Assembly (NCBI RefSeq): GCF_032854445.1
Contig: NW_027018507.1
Coordinates: 1-19,885 of the forward strand
Source of the DNA: Liolophura sinensis
Taxonomy: Eukaryota; Mollusca; Polyplacophora; Chitonida; Chitonidae
DNA length: 19,885 nucleotides
Direction: 5' to 3'
Of the stretch, positions 9,905 to 19,885 are shown in pieces. The translations under genes were made by a program, and so were the position numbers. The notes beneath the pieces were generated by a model that was not told where the DNA came from, did no database searches, and saw only the letters and a list, made by a program, of their open reading frames with translations. How positions within the stretch are numbered: the stretch's first letter is position 1; every line of letters starts with the position of its first letter.

Positions 9905-10454
9905 AGATGCCTGGCCCAATTGCGCATCTTTTGGCACCTTATTGATGTGGGTCAGTGTTCAATTGTACTTTTTACAGCGGACTGTATCAAGTACCTTGTG
10001 TTTTTTTTATATACAAATGGTGTGGTTTTTCTACATGTAGATAAAGACATTGAGTTTGTCTTCGACTTAGAAGTAAGACATTTGCTGGGTGAGTTAAATG
10101 GGCTTGGCCCAAAGATTTGACGTCGTCTGGGCTACCGAAGGGCACATAACTTATAATGAAAAGTTGAATATAGTAATGACCAGTCGCGATTGTACATAGT
10201 TAATGTAGCCGATTTCAATTAGCAAAAATACCAGGCAAAAATCCAAAAGTGGAAAAACTGTTCCAATGCTGCTGGTAAGAGGCTAATCCGACGTATTTTT
10301 TGACGAGAAATCGAATGGTGCAAACCGCGTTGCTCTCCGACCAATACTTTTGGCTGTAGCCACAAATGAATAATCATTGATGTCAAGATCACGTGCCCAG
10401 CAACGGCTCTTACTACATGGAAACCAAGGAAATTTGCAATTTGTCAACAGCTGG
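9905..10454 (+). repeat. Satellite monomer M19, class a
   Basis: 550 bp. C319, A511 (base 10415) and G539 (base 10443). It is the last unit that fits the left-half order. Confidence 0.94.
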
Positions 10455-11004
10455 AGATGCCTGGCCCAATTGCGCATCTTTTGGCACCTTATTGATGTGG
10501 GTCAGTGTTCAATTGTACTTTTTACAGCGGACTGTATCAAGTACCTTGTGTTTTTTTTATATACAAATGGTGTGGTTTTTCTACATGTAGATAAAGACAT
10601 TGAGTTTGTCTTCGACTTAGAAGTAAGACATTTGCTGGGTGAGTTAAATGGGCTTGGCCCAAAGATTTGACGTCGTCTGGGCTACCGAAGGGCACATAAC
10701 TTATAATGAAAAGTTGAATATAGTAATGACCAGTCGCGATTGTACATAGTTAATGTAGCCGATTTCAATTAGAAAAAATACCAGGCAAAAATCCAAAAGT
10801 GGAAAAACTGTTCCAATGCTGCTGGTAAGAGGCTAATCCGACGTATTTTTTGACGAGAAATCGAATGGTGCAAACCGCGTTGCTCTCCGACCAATACTTT
10901 TGGCTGTAGCCACAAATGAATAATCATTGATGTCAAGATCACGTGCCCAGCAACGGCTCTTACTCCATGGAAACCAAGGAAATTTGCAATTTGTCAACAG
11001 CTGG
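10455..11004 (+). repeat. Satellite monomer M20, mosaic
   Basis: 550 bp. G539 (base 10993) occurs with C511, the only unit here that separates these two otherwise linked bases in this direction. This suggests exchange or conversion with a breakpoint between 511 and 539. Confidence 0.92.
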
Positions 11005-11554
11005 AGATGCCTGGCCCGATTGCGCATCTTTTGGCACCTTATTGATGTGGGTCAGTGTTCAATTGTACTTTTTACAGCGGACTGTATCAAGTACCTTGTG
11101 TTTTTTTTATATACAAATGGTGTGGTTTTTCTACATGTAGATAAAGACATTGAGTTTGTCTTCGACTTAGAAGTAAGACATTTGCTGGGTGAGTTAAATG
11201 GGCTTGGCCCAAAGATTTGACGTCGTCTGGGCTACCGAAGGGCACATAACTTATAATGAAAAGTTGAATATAGTAATGACCAGTCGCGATTGTACATAGT
11301 TAATGTAGCCGATTTCAATTAGAAAAAATACCAGGCAAAAATCCAAAAGTGGAAAAACTGTTCCAATGCTGCTGGTAAGAGGCTAATCCGACGTATTTTC
11401 TGACGAGAAATCGAATGGTGCAAACCGCGTTGCTCTCCGACCAATACTTTTGGCTGTAGCCACAAATGAATAATCATTGATGTCAAGATCACGTGCCCAG
11501 CAACGGCTCTTACTCCATGGAAACCAAGGAAATTTGCAATTTTTCAACAGCTGG
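11005..11554 (+). repeat. Satellite monomer M21
   Basis: 550 bp. Private changes are G14 (base 11018) and C396 (base 11400). Otherwise it has the common form. Confidence 0.92.
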
Positions 11555-12104
11555 AGATGCCTGGCCCAGTTGCGCATCTTTTGGCACCTTATTGATGTGG
11601 GTCAGTGTTCAATTGTACTTTTTACAGCAGACTTTATCATGTACCTTGTGTTTTTTTTATATACAAATGGTGTGGTTTTTCTACATGTAGATAAAGACAT
11701 TGAGTTTGTCTTCGACTTAGAAGTAAGACATTTGCTGGGTGAGTTAAATGGGCTTGGCCCAAAGATTTGACGTCGTCTGGGCTACCGAAGGGCACATAAC
11801 TTATAATGAAAAGTTGAATATAGTAATGACCAGTCGCGATTGTACATAGTTAATGTAGCCGATTTCAATTAGAAAAAATACCAGGCAAAAATCCAAAAGT
11901 GGAAAAACTGTTCCAATGCTGCTGGTAAGAGGCTAATCCGACGTATTTTTTGACGAGAAATCGAATGGTGCAAACCGCGTTGCTCTCCGACCAATACTTT
12001 TGGCTGTAGCCACAAATGAATAATCATTGATGTCAAGATCACGTGCCCAGCAACGGCTCTTACTACATGGAAACCAAGGAAATTTGCAATTTTTCAACAG
12101 CTGG
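11555..12104 (+). repeat. Satellite monomer M22, g-type head
   Basis: 550 bp. G15 (base 11569), A75, T80 and T86 occur with C471, A511 (base 12065) and T539. The left part is class g; the right part is not. Confidence 0.92.
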
Positions 12105-12653
12105 AGATGCCTGGCCCAATTGCGCATCTTTTGGCACCTTATTGATGTGGGTCAGTGTTCAATTGTACTTTTTACAGCGGACTGTATCAAGTACCTTGTG
12201 TTTTTTTATATACAAATGGTGTGGTTTTTCTACATGTAGATAAAGACATTGAGTTTGTCTTCGACTTAGAAGTAAGACATTTGCTGGGTGAGTTAAATGG
12301 GCTTGGCCCAAAGATTTGACGTCGTCTGGGCTACCGAAGGGCACATAACTTATAATGAAAAGTTGAATATAGTAATGACCAGTCGCGATTGTACATAGTT
12401 AATGTAGCCGATTTCAATTAGAAAAAATACCAGGCAAAAATCCAAAAGTGGAAAAACTGTTCCAATGCTGCTGGTAAAAGGCTAATCCGACGTACTTTTT
12501 GACGAGAAATCGAATGGTGCAAACCGCGTTGCTCTCCGACCAATACTTTTGGCTGTAGCCACAAATGAATAATTATTGATGTCAAGATCACGTGCCCAGC
12601 AACGGCTCTTACTCCATGGAAACCAAGGAAATTTGCAATTTTTCAACAGCTGG
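12105..12653 (+). repeat. Satellite monomer M23
   Basis: 549 bp because of seven T. T471 (base 12574) occurs with an ordinary head. Private changes are A375 (base 12478) and a C within the T-rich stretch at base 12495. Confidence 0.92.
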
Positions 12654-13203
12654 AGATGCCTGGCCCAATTGCGCATCTTTTGGCACCTTATTGATGTGGG
12701 TCAGTGTTCAATTGTACTTTTTACAGCGGACTGTATCAAGTACCTTGTGTTTTTTTTATATACAAATGGTGTGGTTTTTCTACATGTAGATAAAGACATT
12801 GAGTTTGTCTTCGACTTAGAAGTAAGACATTTGCTGGGTGAGTTAAATGGGCTTGGCTCAAAGATTTGACGTCGTCTGGGCTACCGAAGGGCACATAACT
12901 TATAATGAAAAGTTGAATATACTAATGACCAGTCGCGATTGTACATAGTTAATGTAGCCGATTTCAATTAGAAAAAATACCAGGCAAAAATCCAAAAGTG
13001 GAAAAACTGTTCCAATGCTGCTGGTAAGAGGCTAATCCGACGTATTTTTTGACGAGAAATCGAATGGTGCAAACCGCGTTGCTCTCCGACCAATACTTTT
13101 GGCTGTAGCCACAAATGAATAATCATTGATGTCAAGATCACGTGCCCAGCAACGGCTCTTACTCCATGGAAACCAAGGAAATTTGCAATTTTTCAACAGC
13201 TGG
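12654..13203 (+). repeat. Satellite monomer M24, e-like
   Basis: 550 bp. C269 (base 12922), plus a private T205 (base 12858) in the small GC hairpin, which would leave a G-U pair in RNA. Confidence 0.92.
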
Positions 13204-13753
13204 AGATGCCTGGCCCAATTGCGCATCTTTTGGCACCTTATTGATGTGGGTCAGTGTTAAATTGTACTTTTTACAGCGGACTGCATCAAGTACCTTGTGT
13301 TTTTTTTATATACAAATGGTGTGGTTTTTCTACATGTAGATAAAGACATTGAGTTTGTCTTCGACTTAGAAGTAAGACATTTGCTGGGTGAGTTAAATGG
13401 GCTTGGCCCAAAGATTTGACGTCGTCTGGGCTACCGAAGGGCACATAACTTATAATGAAAAGTTGAATATAGTAATGACCAGTCGCGATTGTACATAGTT
13501 AATGTAGCCGATTTCAATTAGCAAAAAGGCCAGACAAAAATCCAAAAGTGGAAAAACTGTTCCAATGCTGCTGGTAAGAGGCTAATCCGACGTATTTTTT
13601 GACGAGAAATCGAATGGTGCAAACCGCGTTGCTCTCCGACCAATACTTTTGGCTGTAGCCACAAATGAATAATCATTGATGTCAAGATCACGTGCACAGC
13701 AACGGCTCTTACTACATGGAAACCAAGGAAATTTGCAATTTTTCAACAGCTGG
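13204..13753 (+). repeat. Satellite monomer M25
   Basis: 550 bp. A56 (base 13259), C81 (base 13284), C319, G325, G326, A331, A493 (base 13696) and A511 are present. It has the largest number of private substitutions outside the right edge. Confidence 0.92.
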
Positions 13754-14303
13754 AGATGCCTGGCCCAATTGCGCATCTTTTGGCACCTTATTGATGTGGG
13801 TCAGTGTTCAATTGTACTTTTTACAGCGGACTGTATCATGTACCTTGTGTTTTTTTTATATACAAATGGTGTGGTTTTTCTACATGTAGATAAAGACATT
13901 GAGTTTGTCTTCGACTTAGAAGTAAGACATTTGCTGGGTGAGTTAAATGGGCTTGGCCCAAAGATTTGACGTCGTCTGGGCTACCGAAGGGCACATAACT
14001 TATAATGAAAAGTTGAATATAGTAATGACCAGTCGCGATTGTACATAGTTAATGTAGCCGATTTCAATTAGCAAAAAGACCAGGCAAAAATCCAAAAGTG
14101 GAAAAACTGTTCCAATGCTGCTGGTAAGAGGCTAATCCGACGTATTTTTTGACGAGAAATCGAATGGTGCAAACCGCGTTGCTCTCCGACCAATACTTTT
14201 GGCTGTAGCCACAAATGAATAATCATTGATGTCAAGATCACGTGCCCAGCAACGGCTCTTACTCCATGGAAACCAAGGAAATTTGCAATTTTTCAACAGC
14301 TGG
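13754..14303 (+). repeat. Satellite monomer M26
   Basis: 550 bp. T86 occurs with G75 and G80, plus C319 and G325. The same combination up to position 325 is found in M2. Confidence 0.92.
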
Positions 14304-14853
14304 AGATGCCTGGCCCAGTTGCGCATCTTTTGGCACCTTATTGATGTGGGTCAGTGTTCAATTGTACTTTTTACAGCAGACTTTATCATGTACCTTGTGT
14401 CTTTTTTATATACAAATGGTGTGGTTTTTCTACATGTAGATAAAGACATTGAGTTTGTCTTCGACTTAGAAGTAAGACATTTGCTGGGTGAGTTAAATGG
14501 GCTTGGCCCAAAGATTTGACGTCGTCTGGGCTACCGAAGGGCACATAACTTATAATGAAAAGTTGAATATAGTAATGACCAGTCGCGATTGTACATAGTT
14601 AATGTAGCCGATTTCAATTAGCAAAAAGACCAGGCAAAAATCCAAAAGTGGAAAAACTGTTCCCATGCTGCTGGTAAGAGGCTAATCCGACGTATTTTTT
14701 GACGAGAAATCGAATGGTGCAAACCGCGTTGCTCTCCGACCAATACTTTTGGCTGTAGCCACAAATGAATAATCATTGATGTCAAGATCACGTGCCCAGC
14801 AACGGCTCTTACTACATGGAAACCAAGGAAATTTGCAATTTGTCAACAGCTAG
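14304..14853 (+). repeat. Satellite monomer M27
   Basis: 550 bp. The head is g-type (G15 at base 14318, A75, T80, T86). The right part has C319, G325, C361 (base 14664), A511 and G539. Private changes are C98 (base 14401) in the T run and A549 (base 14852), which removes a CAGCTG site. Confidence 0.92.
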
Positions 14854-15403
14854 AGATGCCTGGCCCAATTGCGCATCTTTTGGCACCTTATTGATGTGGG
14901 TCAGTGTTCAATTGTACTTTTTACAGCGGACTGTATCAAGTACCTTGTGTTTTTTTTATATACAAATGGTGTGGTTTTTCTACATGTAGATAAAGACATT
15001 GAGTTTGTCTTCGACTTAGAAGTAAGACATTTGCTGGGTGAGTTAAATGGGCTTGGCCCAAAGATTTGACGTCGTCTGGGCTACCGAAGGGCACATAACT
15101 TATGATGAAAAGTTGAATATACTAATGACCAGTCGCGATTGTACATAGTTAATGTAGCCGATTTCAATTAGAAAAAATACCAGGCAAAAATCCAAAAGTG
15201 GAAAAACTGTTCCAATGCTGCTGGTAAGAGGCTAATCCGACGTATTTTTTGACGAGAAATCGAATGGTGCAAACCGCGTTGCTCTCCGACCAATACTTTT
15301 GGCTGTAGCCACAAATGAATAATCATTGATGTCAAGATCACGTGCCCAGCAACGGCTCTTACTCCATGGAAACCAAGGAAATTTGCAATTTTTCAACAGC
15401 TGG
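14854..15403 (+). repeat. Satellite monomer M28
   Basis: 550 bp. G251 (base 15104) and C269 (base 15122) are present together, as in M32. Confidence 0.92.
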
Positions 15404-15953
15404 AGATGCCTGGCCCAATTGCGCATCTTTTGGCACCTTATTGATGTGGGTCAGTGTTCAATTGTACTTTTTACAGCAGACTTTATCATGTACCTTGTGT
15501 TTTTTTTATATACAAATGGTGTGGTTTTTCTACATGTAGATAAAGACATTGAGTTTGTCTTCGACTTAGAAGTAAGACATTTGCTGGGTGAGTTAAATGG
15601 GCTTGGCCCAAAGATTTGACGTCGTCTGGGCTACCGAAGGGCACATAACTTATAATGAAAAGTTGAATATAGTAATGACCAGTCGCGATTGTACATAGTT
15701 AATGTAGCCGATTTCAATTAGAAAAAATACCAGGCAAAAATCCAAAAGTGGAAAAACTGTTCCAATGCTGCTGGTAAGAGGCTAATCCGACGTATTTTTT
15801 GACGAGAAATCGAATGGTGCAAACCGCGTTGCTCTCCGACCAATACTTTTGGCTGTAGCCACAAATGAATAATCATTGATGTCAAGATCACGTGCCCAGC
15901 AACGGCTCTTACTCCATGGAAACCAAGGAAATTTGCAATTTTTCAACAGCTGG
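15404..15953 (+). repeat. Satellite monomer M29
   Basis: 550 bp. A75, T80 and T86 occur with A15, so this is a partial g-type head. The rest has the common form. Confidence 0.92.
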
Positions 15954-16503
15954 AGATGCCTGGCCCAATTGCGCATCTTTTGGCACCTTATTGATGTGGG
16001 TCAGTGTTCAATTGTACTTTTTACAGCAGACTTTATCATGTACCTTGTGTTTTTTTTATATACAAATGGTGTGGTTTTTCTACATGTAGATAAAGACATT
16101 GAGTTTGTCTTCGACTTAGAAGTAAGACATTTGCTGGGTGAGTTAAATGGGCTTGGCCCAAAGATTTGACGTCGTCTGGGCTACCGAAGGGCACATAACT
16201 TATAATGAAAAGTTGAATATAGTAATGACCAGTCGCGATTGTACATAGTTAATGTAGCCGATTTCAATTAGCAAAAAGACCAGGCAAAAATCCAAAAGTG
16301 GAAAAACTGTTCCCATGCTGCTGGTAAGAGGCTAATCCGACGTATTTTTTGACGAGAAATCGAATGGTGCAAACCGCGTTGCTCTCCGACCAATACTTTT
16401 GGCTGTAGCCACAAATGAATAATCATTGATGTCAAGATCACGTGCCCAGCAACGGCTCTTACTACATGGAAACCAAGGAAATTTGCAATTTGTCAACAGC
16501 TGG
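15954..16503 (+). repeat. Satellite monomer M30
   Basis: 550 bp. A75, T80, T86, C319, G325, C361 (base 16314), A511 (base 16464) and G539 (base 16492). It is close to M27 but lacks G15 and the two private bases of M27. Confidence 0.92.
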
Positions 16504-17054
16504 AGATGCCTGGCCCAATTGCGCATCTTTTGGCACCTTATTGATGTGGGTCAGTGTTCAATTGTACTTTTTACAGCGGACTGTATCAAGTACCTTGTGT
16601 TTTTTTTTATATACAAATGGTGTGGTTTTTCTACATGTAGATAAAGACATTGAGTTTGTCTTCGACTTAGAAGTAAGACATTTGCTGGGTGAGTTAAATG
16701 GGCTTGGCCCAAAGATTTGACGTCGTCTGGGCTACCGAAGGGCACATAACTTATGATGAAAAGTTGAATATAGTAATGACCAGTCGCGATTGTACATAGT
16801 TAATGTAGCCGATTTCAATTAGAAAAAATACCAGGCAAAAATCCAAAAGTGGAAAAACTGTTCCAATGCTGCTGGTAAGAGGCTAATCCGACGTATTTTT
16901 TGACGAGAAATCGAATGGTGCAAACCGCGTTGCTCTCCGACCAATACTTTTGGCTGTAGCCACAAATGAATAATCATTGATGTCAAGATCACGTGCCCAG
17001 CAACGGCTCTTACTACATGGAAACCAAGGAAATTTGCAATTTGTCAACAGCTGG
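16504..17054 (+). repeat. Satellite monomer M31, probable chimera
   Basis: 551 bp with nine T. G251 (base 16755) is shared with M28 and M32. A511 (base 17015) and G539 (base 17043) are shared with M30. The left part matches one neighbour and the right part the other. Confidence 0.92.
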
Positions 17055-17604
17055 AGATGCCTGGCCCAATTGCGCATCTTTTGGCACCTTATTGATGTGG
17101 GTCAGTGTTCAGTTGTACTTTTTACAGCGGACTGTATCAAGTACCTTGTGTTTTTTTTATATACAAATGGTGTGGTTTTTCTACATGTAGATAAAGACAT
17201 TGAGTTTGTCTTCGACTTAGAAGTAAGACATTTGCTGGGTGAGTTAAATGGGCTTGGCCCAAAGATTTGACGTCGTCTGGGCTACCGAAGGGCACATAAC
17301 TTATGATGAAAAGTTGAATATACTAATGACCAGTCGCGATTGTACATAGTTAATGTAGCCGATTTCAATTAGAAAAAATACCAGGCAAAAATCCAAAAGT
17401 GGAAAAACTGTTCCAATGCTGCTGGTAAGAGGCTAATCCGACGTATTTTTTGACGAGAAATCGAATGGTGCAAACCGCGTTGCTCTCCGACCAATACTTT
17501 TGGCTGTAGCCACAAATGAATAATCATTGATGTCAAGATCACGTGCCCAGCAACGGCTCTTACTCCATGGAAACCAAGGAAATTTGCAATTTTTCAACAG
17601 CTGG
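17055..17604 (+). repeat. Satellite monomer M32
   Basis: 550 bp. G251 (base 17305) and C269 (base 17323) as in M28, plus a private G58 (base 17112). Confidence 0.92.
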
Positions 17605-18157
17605 AGATGCCTGGCCCAATTGCGCATCTTTTGGCACCTTATTGATGTGGGTCAGTGTTCAATTGTACTTTTAACAGCAGGACTTTATCATGTACCTTGT
17701 GTTTTTTTTATATACAAATGGTGTGGTTTTTCTACATGTAGATAAAGACATTGAGTTTGTCTTCGACTTAGAAGTAAGACATTTGCTGGGTGAGTTAAAT
17801 GGGCTTGGCCCAAAGATTTGACGTCGTCTGGGCTACCGAAGGGCACATAACTTATAATGAAAAGTTGAATATAGTAATGACCAGTCGCGATTGTACATAG
17901 TTAATGTAGCCGATTTCAATTAGAAAAAATACCAGGCAAAAATCCAAAAGTGGAAAAAACTGTTTCCAATGCTGCTGGTAAGAGGCTAATCCGACGTATT
18001 TTTTGACGAGAAATCGAATGGTGCAAACCGCGTTGCTCTCCGACCAATATTTTTGGCTGTAGCCACAAATGAATAATCATTGATGTCAAGATCACGTGCC
18101 CAGCAACGGCTCTTACTACATGGAAACCAAGGAAATTGCAAATTTTTCAACAGCTGG
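17605..18157 (+). repeat. Satellite monomer M33, 553 bp with three insertions
   Basis: T80 and T86 are present. One extra G lies at about 17680-17681, an extra A at about 17954-17959 and an extra T at about 17962-17964. The T run before position 70 also loses a T for an A. T443 is shared with M15. Near 18136 the A/T order is altered without a length change. Confidence 0.9.
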
Positions 18158-18708
18158 AGATGCCTGGCCCAATTGCGCATCTTTTGGCACCTTATTGATG
18201 TGGGTCAGTGTTCAATTGTACTTTTTACAGCAGACTGTATCATGTACCTTGTGTTTTTTTTTATATACAAATGGTGTGGTTTTTCTACATGTAGATAAAG
18301 ACATTGAGTTTGTCTTCGACTTAGAAGTAAGACATTTGCTGGGTGAGTTAAATGGGCTTGGCCCAAAGATTTGACGTCGTCTGGGCTACCGAAGGGCACA
18401 TAACTTATAATGAAAAGTTGAATATAGTAATGACCAGTCGCGATTGTACATAGTTAATGTAGCCGATTTCAATTAGCAAAAAGACCAGGTAAAAATCCAA
18501 AAGTGGAAAAACTGTTCCAATGCTGCTGGTAAGAGGCTAATCCGACGTATTTTTTGACGAGAAATCGAATGGTGCAAACCGCGTTGCTCTCCGACCAATA
18601 CTTTTGGCTGTAGCCACAAATGAATAATCATTGATGTCAAGATCACGTGCCCAGCAACGGCTCTTACTCCATGGAAACCAAGGAAATTTGCAATTTTTCA
18701 ACAGCTGG
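18158..18708 (+). repeat. Satellite monomer M34
   Basis: 551 bp with nine T. A75, G80 and T86 are present, then C319, G325 and T332. T332 is otherwise found in the two class d units and M36. Confidence 0.92.
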
Positions 18709-19257
18709 AGATGCCTGGCCCAATTGCGCATCTTTTGGCACCTTATTGATGTGGGTCAGTGTTCAATTGTACTTTTTACAGCGGACTGTATCAAGTACCT
18801 TGTGTTTTTTTTATATACAAATGGTGTGGTTTTTCTACATGTAGATAAAGACATTGAGTTTGTCTTCGACTTAGAAGTAAGACATTTGCTGGGTGAGTTA
18901 AATGGGCTTGGCCCAAAGATTTGACGTCGTCTGGGCTACCGAAGGGCACATAACTTATAATGAAAAGTTGAATATAGTAATGACCAGTCGCGATTGTACA
19001 TAGTTAATGTAGCCGATTTCAATTAGAAAAAATACCAGGCAAAAATCCAAAAGTGGAAAAACTGTTCCAATGCTGCTGGTAAGAGGCTAATCCGACGTAT
19101 TTTTGACGAGAAATCGAATGGTGCAAACCGCGTTGCTCTCCGACCAATACTTTTGGCTGTAGCCACAAATGAATAATCATTGATGTCAAGATCACGTGCC
19201 CAGCAACGGCTCTTACTCCATGGAAACCAAGGAAATTTGCATTTTTTCAACAGCTGG
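18709..19257 (+). repeat. Satellite monomer M35
   Basis: 549 bp. One T is missing from the six-T run near 19099-19104, and T replaces A at position 535 (base 19242). Confidence 0.9.
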
Positions 19258-19804
19258 AGATGCCTGGCCCAATTGCGCATCTTTTGGCACCTTATTGATG
19301 TGGGTCAGTGTTAAATTGTACTTTTTACAGCGGACTGTATCAAGTACCTTGTGTTTTTTTTATATACAAATGGTGTGGTTTTTCTACATGTAGATAAAGA
19401 CATTGAGTTTGTCTTCGACTTAGAAGTAAGACATTTGCTGGGTGAGTTAAATGGGCTTGCCCAAAGATTTGACGTCGTCTGGGCTACCGAAGGGCACATA
19501 ACTTATAATGAAAAGTTGAATATAGTAATCACCAGTCGCGATTGTACATAGTTAATGTAGCCGATTTCAATTAGCAAAAAGACCAGGTAAAAATCCAAAA
19601 GTGGAAAAACTGTTCCAATGCTGCTGGTAAGAGGCTAATTCGACGTATTTTTTGACGGGAAATCGAATGTGCAAACCGCGTTGCTCTCCGACCAATACTT
19701 TTGGCTGTAGCCACAAATGAATAATCATTGATGTCAAGATCACGTGCCAGCAACGGCTCTTACTCCATGGAAACCAAGGAAATTTGCAATTTTTCAACAG
19801 CTGG
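19258..19804 (+). repeat. Satellite monomer M36, 547 bp with three deletions
   Basis: Single bases are lost near 19459 (a G), near 19670 (a G) and near 19747 (a C). Substitutions include A56, T332, C at 19530, T at 19640 and G at 19658. It is the most altered unit in the window. Confidence 0.9.
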
Positions 19805-19885
19805 AGATGCCTGGCCCAATTGCGCATCTTTTGGCACCTTATTGATGTGGGTCAGTGTTCAATTGTACTTTTTACAGCGGACTGT
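19805..19885 (+). repeat. Partial satellite monomer M37, cut by the window edge
   Basis: The first 81 bases of a unit, with A15, C56, G75 and G80. The array continues beyond the window. Confidence 0.93.

Larger units (their letters stand above)
1..19885. repeat. Satellite DNA array, 550-bp monomer, 36 complete copies plus 81 bp
   Basis: The same sequence of about 550 bp recurs head to tail with no interruption from the first base to the last, always in the same orientation. Unit lengths are 550 bp in most copies, 549-551 in several, and 553 (M33) and 547 (M36) near the right edge. Copies differ from one another at about 0-12 positions, so pairwise identity is roughly 98-100%. G+C is 40%. Neither array end lies in the window. 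Three times 183 bp is close to 550, which would suit three nucleosomes per unit, but that is only an arithmetic remark. Such arrays normally form heterochromatin at centromeres, pericentromeres or subtelomeres. Which applies here cannot be told from the sequence. I do not recognise the family. Confidence 0.98.
10455..19885 (+). repeat. Right half of the array: reshuffled monomer variants (M20-M37)
   Basis: Beyond M19 the abcdefg order is lost. The same marker bases occur in new combinations. M22 has the g-class head with A511. M23 has T471 with an ordinary head. M24, M28 and M32 carry C269. M27 and M30 carry C319, G325, C361, A511 and G539. A new marker, G251, marks M28, M31 and M32. M33-M36 collect indels. 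This looks like an older or independently shuffled part of the same array. Confidence 0.75.

Noticed and set aside
1-19885. CRISPR array
   Set aside because: The units are about 550 bp with no short repeat alternating with unique spacers. The whole unit repeats.
1-19885. Tandem rRNA, 5S RNA, tRNA or histone gene cluster
   Set aside because: I find no recognisable rRNA segment, no convincing A/B boxes (GTTCAATTG at 55-63 only loosely resembles a B box), no 5S internal promoter and no histone-like frame.
1-19885. Transposon or LTR element as the source of the unit
   Set aside because: There are no terminal inverted repeats, target-site duplications or transposase or reverse-transcriptase motifs in any frame. 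The array could derive from a non-autonomous element, but nothing in the unit shows it.
1-19885. CENP-B box or telomeric repeat
   Set aside because: I see no sequence fitting the CENP-B box core on either strand and no TTAGGG- or TTAGG-type runs, so a centromeric or telomeric location cannot be argued from motifs.

Overview
The whole window is one satellite DNA array. A unit of about 550 bp is repeated head to tail 36 complete times, with an 81-bp partial 37th copy at the right edge. There is no flanking unique sequence on either side, so the array extends past both ends. I find no protein-coding gene, rRNA, tRNA, transposon or CRISPR array that I can support. Open frames of 60-100 codons recur once per unit. 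They are by-products of the repeat: 550 is not a multiple of 3, and single-base changes and poly-T length changes break the frames in many copies.

Numbering used throughout: monomer position 1 is window base 1, so in monomer 1 (M1) unit and window coordinates coincide. Start points are 1, 551, 1101, 1652, 2203, 2753, 3303, 3854, 4404, 4954, 5504, 6054, 6604, 7154, 7704, 8254, 8804, 9355, 9905, 10455, 11005, 11555, 12105, 12654, 13204, 13754, 14304, 14854, 15404, 15954, 16504, 17055, 17605, 18158, 18709, 19258 and 19805. Most units are 550 bp. Units of 549 or 551 bp mostly reflect a run of 8 T (positions 97-104) becoming 7 or 9, or a nearby A run gaining a base. M1 is 40% G+C (100 C, 120 G). 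It has 17 CpGs in its G284 form, an observed/expected ratio near 0.78.

Diagnostic single-base variants sort the left half into seven classes, a to g, arranged as a higher-order repeat. M2-M8 read abcdefg, M9-M11 read abc, M12-M18 read abcdefg, and M19 is a. Copies of the same class 10 units (about 5.5 kb) or 3 units (1650 bp) apart differ by roughly 0-3 bases per unit. This is the signature of segmental duplication by unequal exchange or rolling-circle-type amplification. The right half (M20-M36) mixes the same variants differently. It holds a second local structure (M27-M29 resembling M30-M33), a probable chimeric unit (M31), and a run of indels in M33-M36.

Organism: long satellite arrays with higher-order structure point to a eukaryotic nuclear genome, in centromeric, pericentromeric, subtelomeric or other heterochromatin. 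The modest CpG depletion argues weakly against a heavily methylated vertebrate genome and would fit an invertebrate. I do not recognise the satellite family and cannot name a species.

The most interesting speculative signal is an ordered set of RNA-gene-like elements within positions 104-216 of each unit: a TATA-like motif, a hairpin, a GTGAGT donor, a small hairpin and an Sm-site-like GATTTGA. It resembles a spliced-leader or snRNA cassette, but it could be coincidence.
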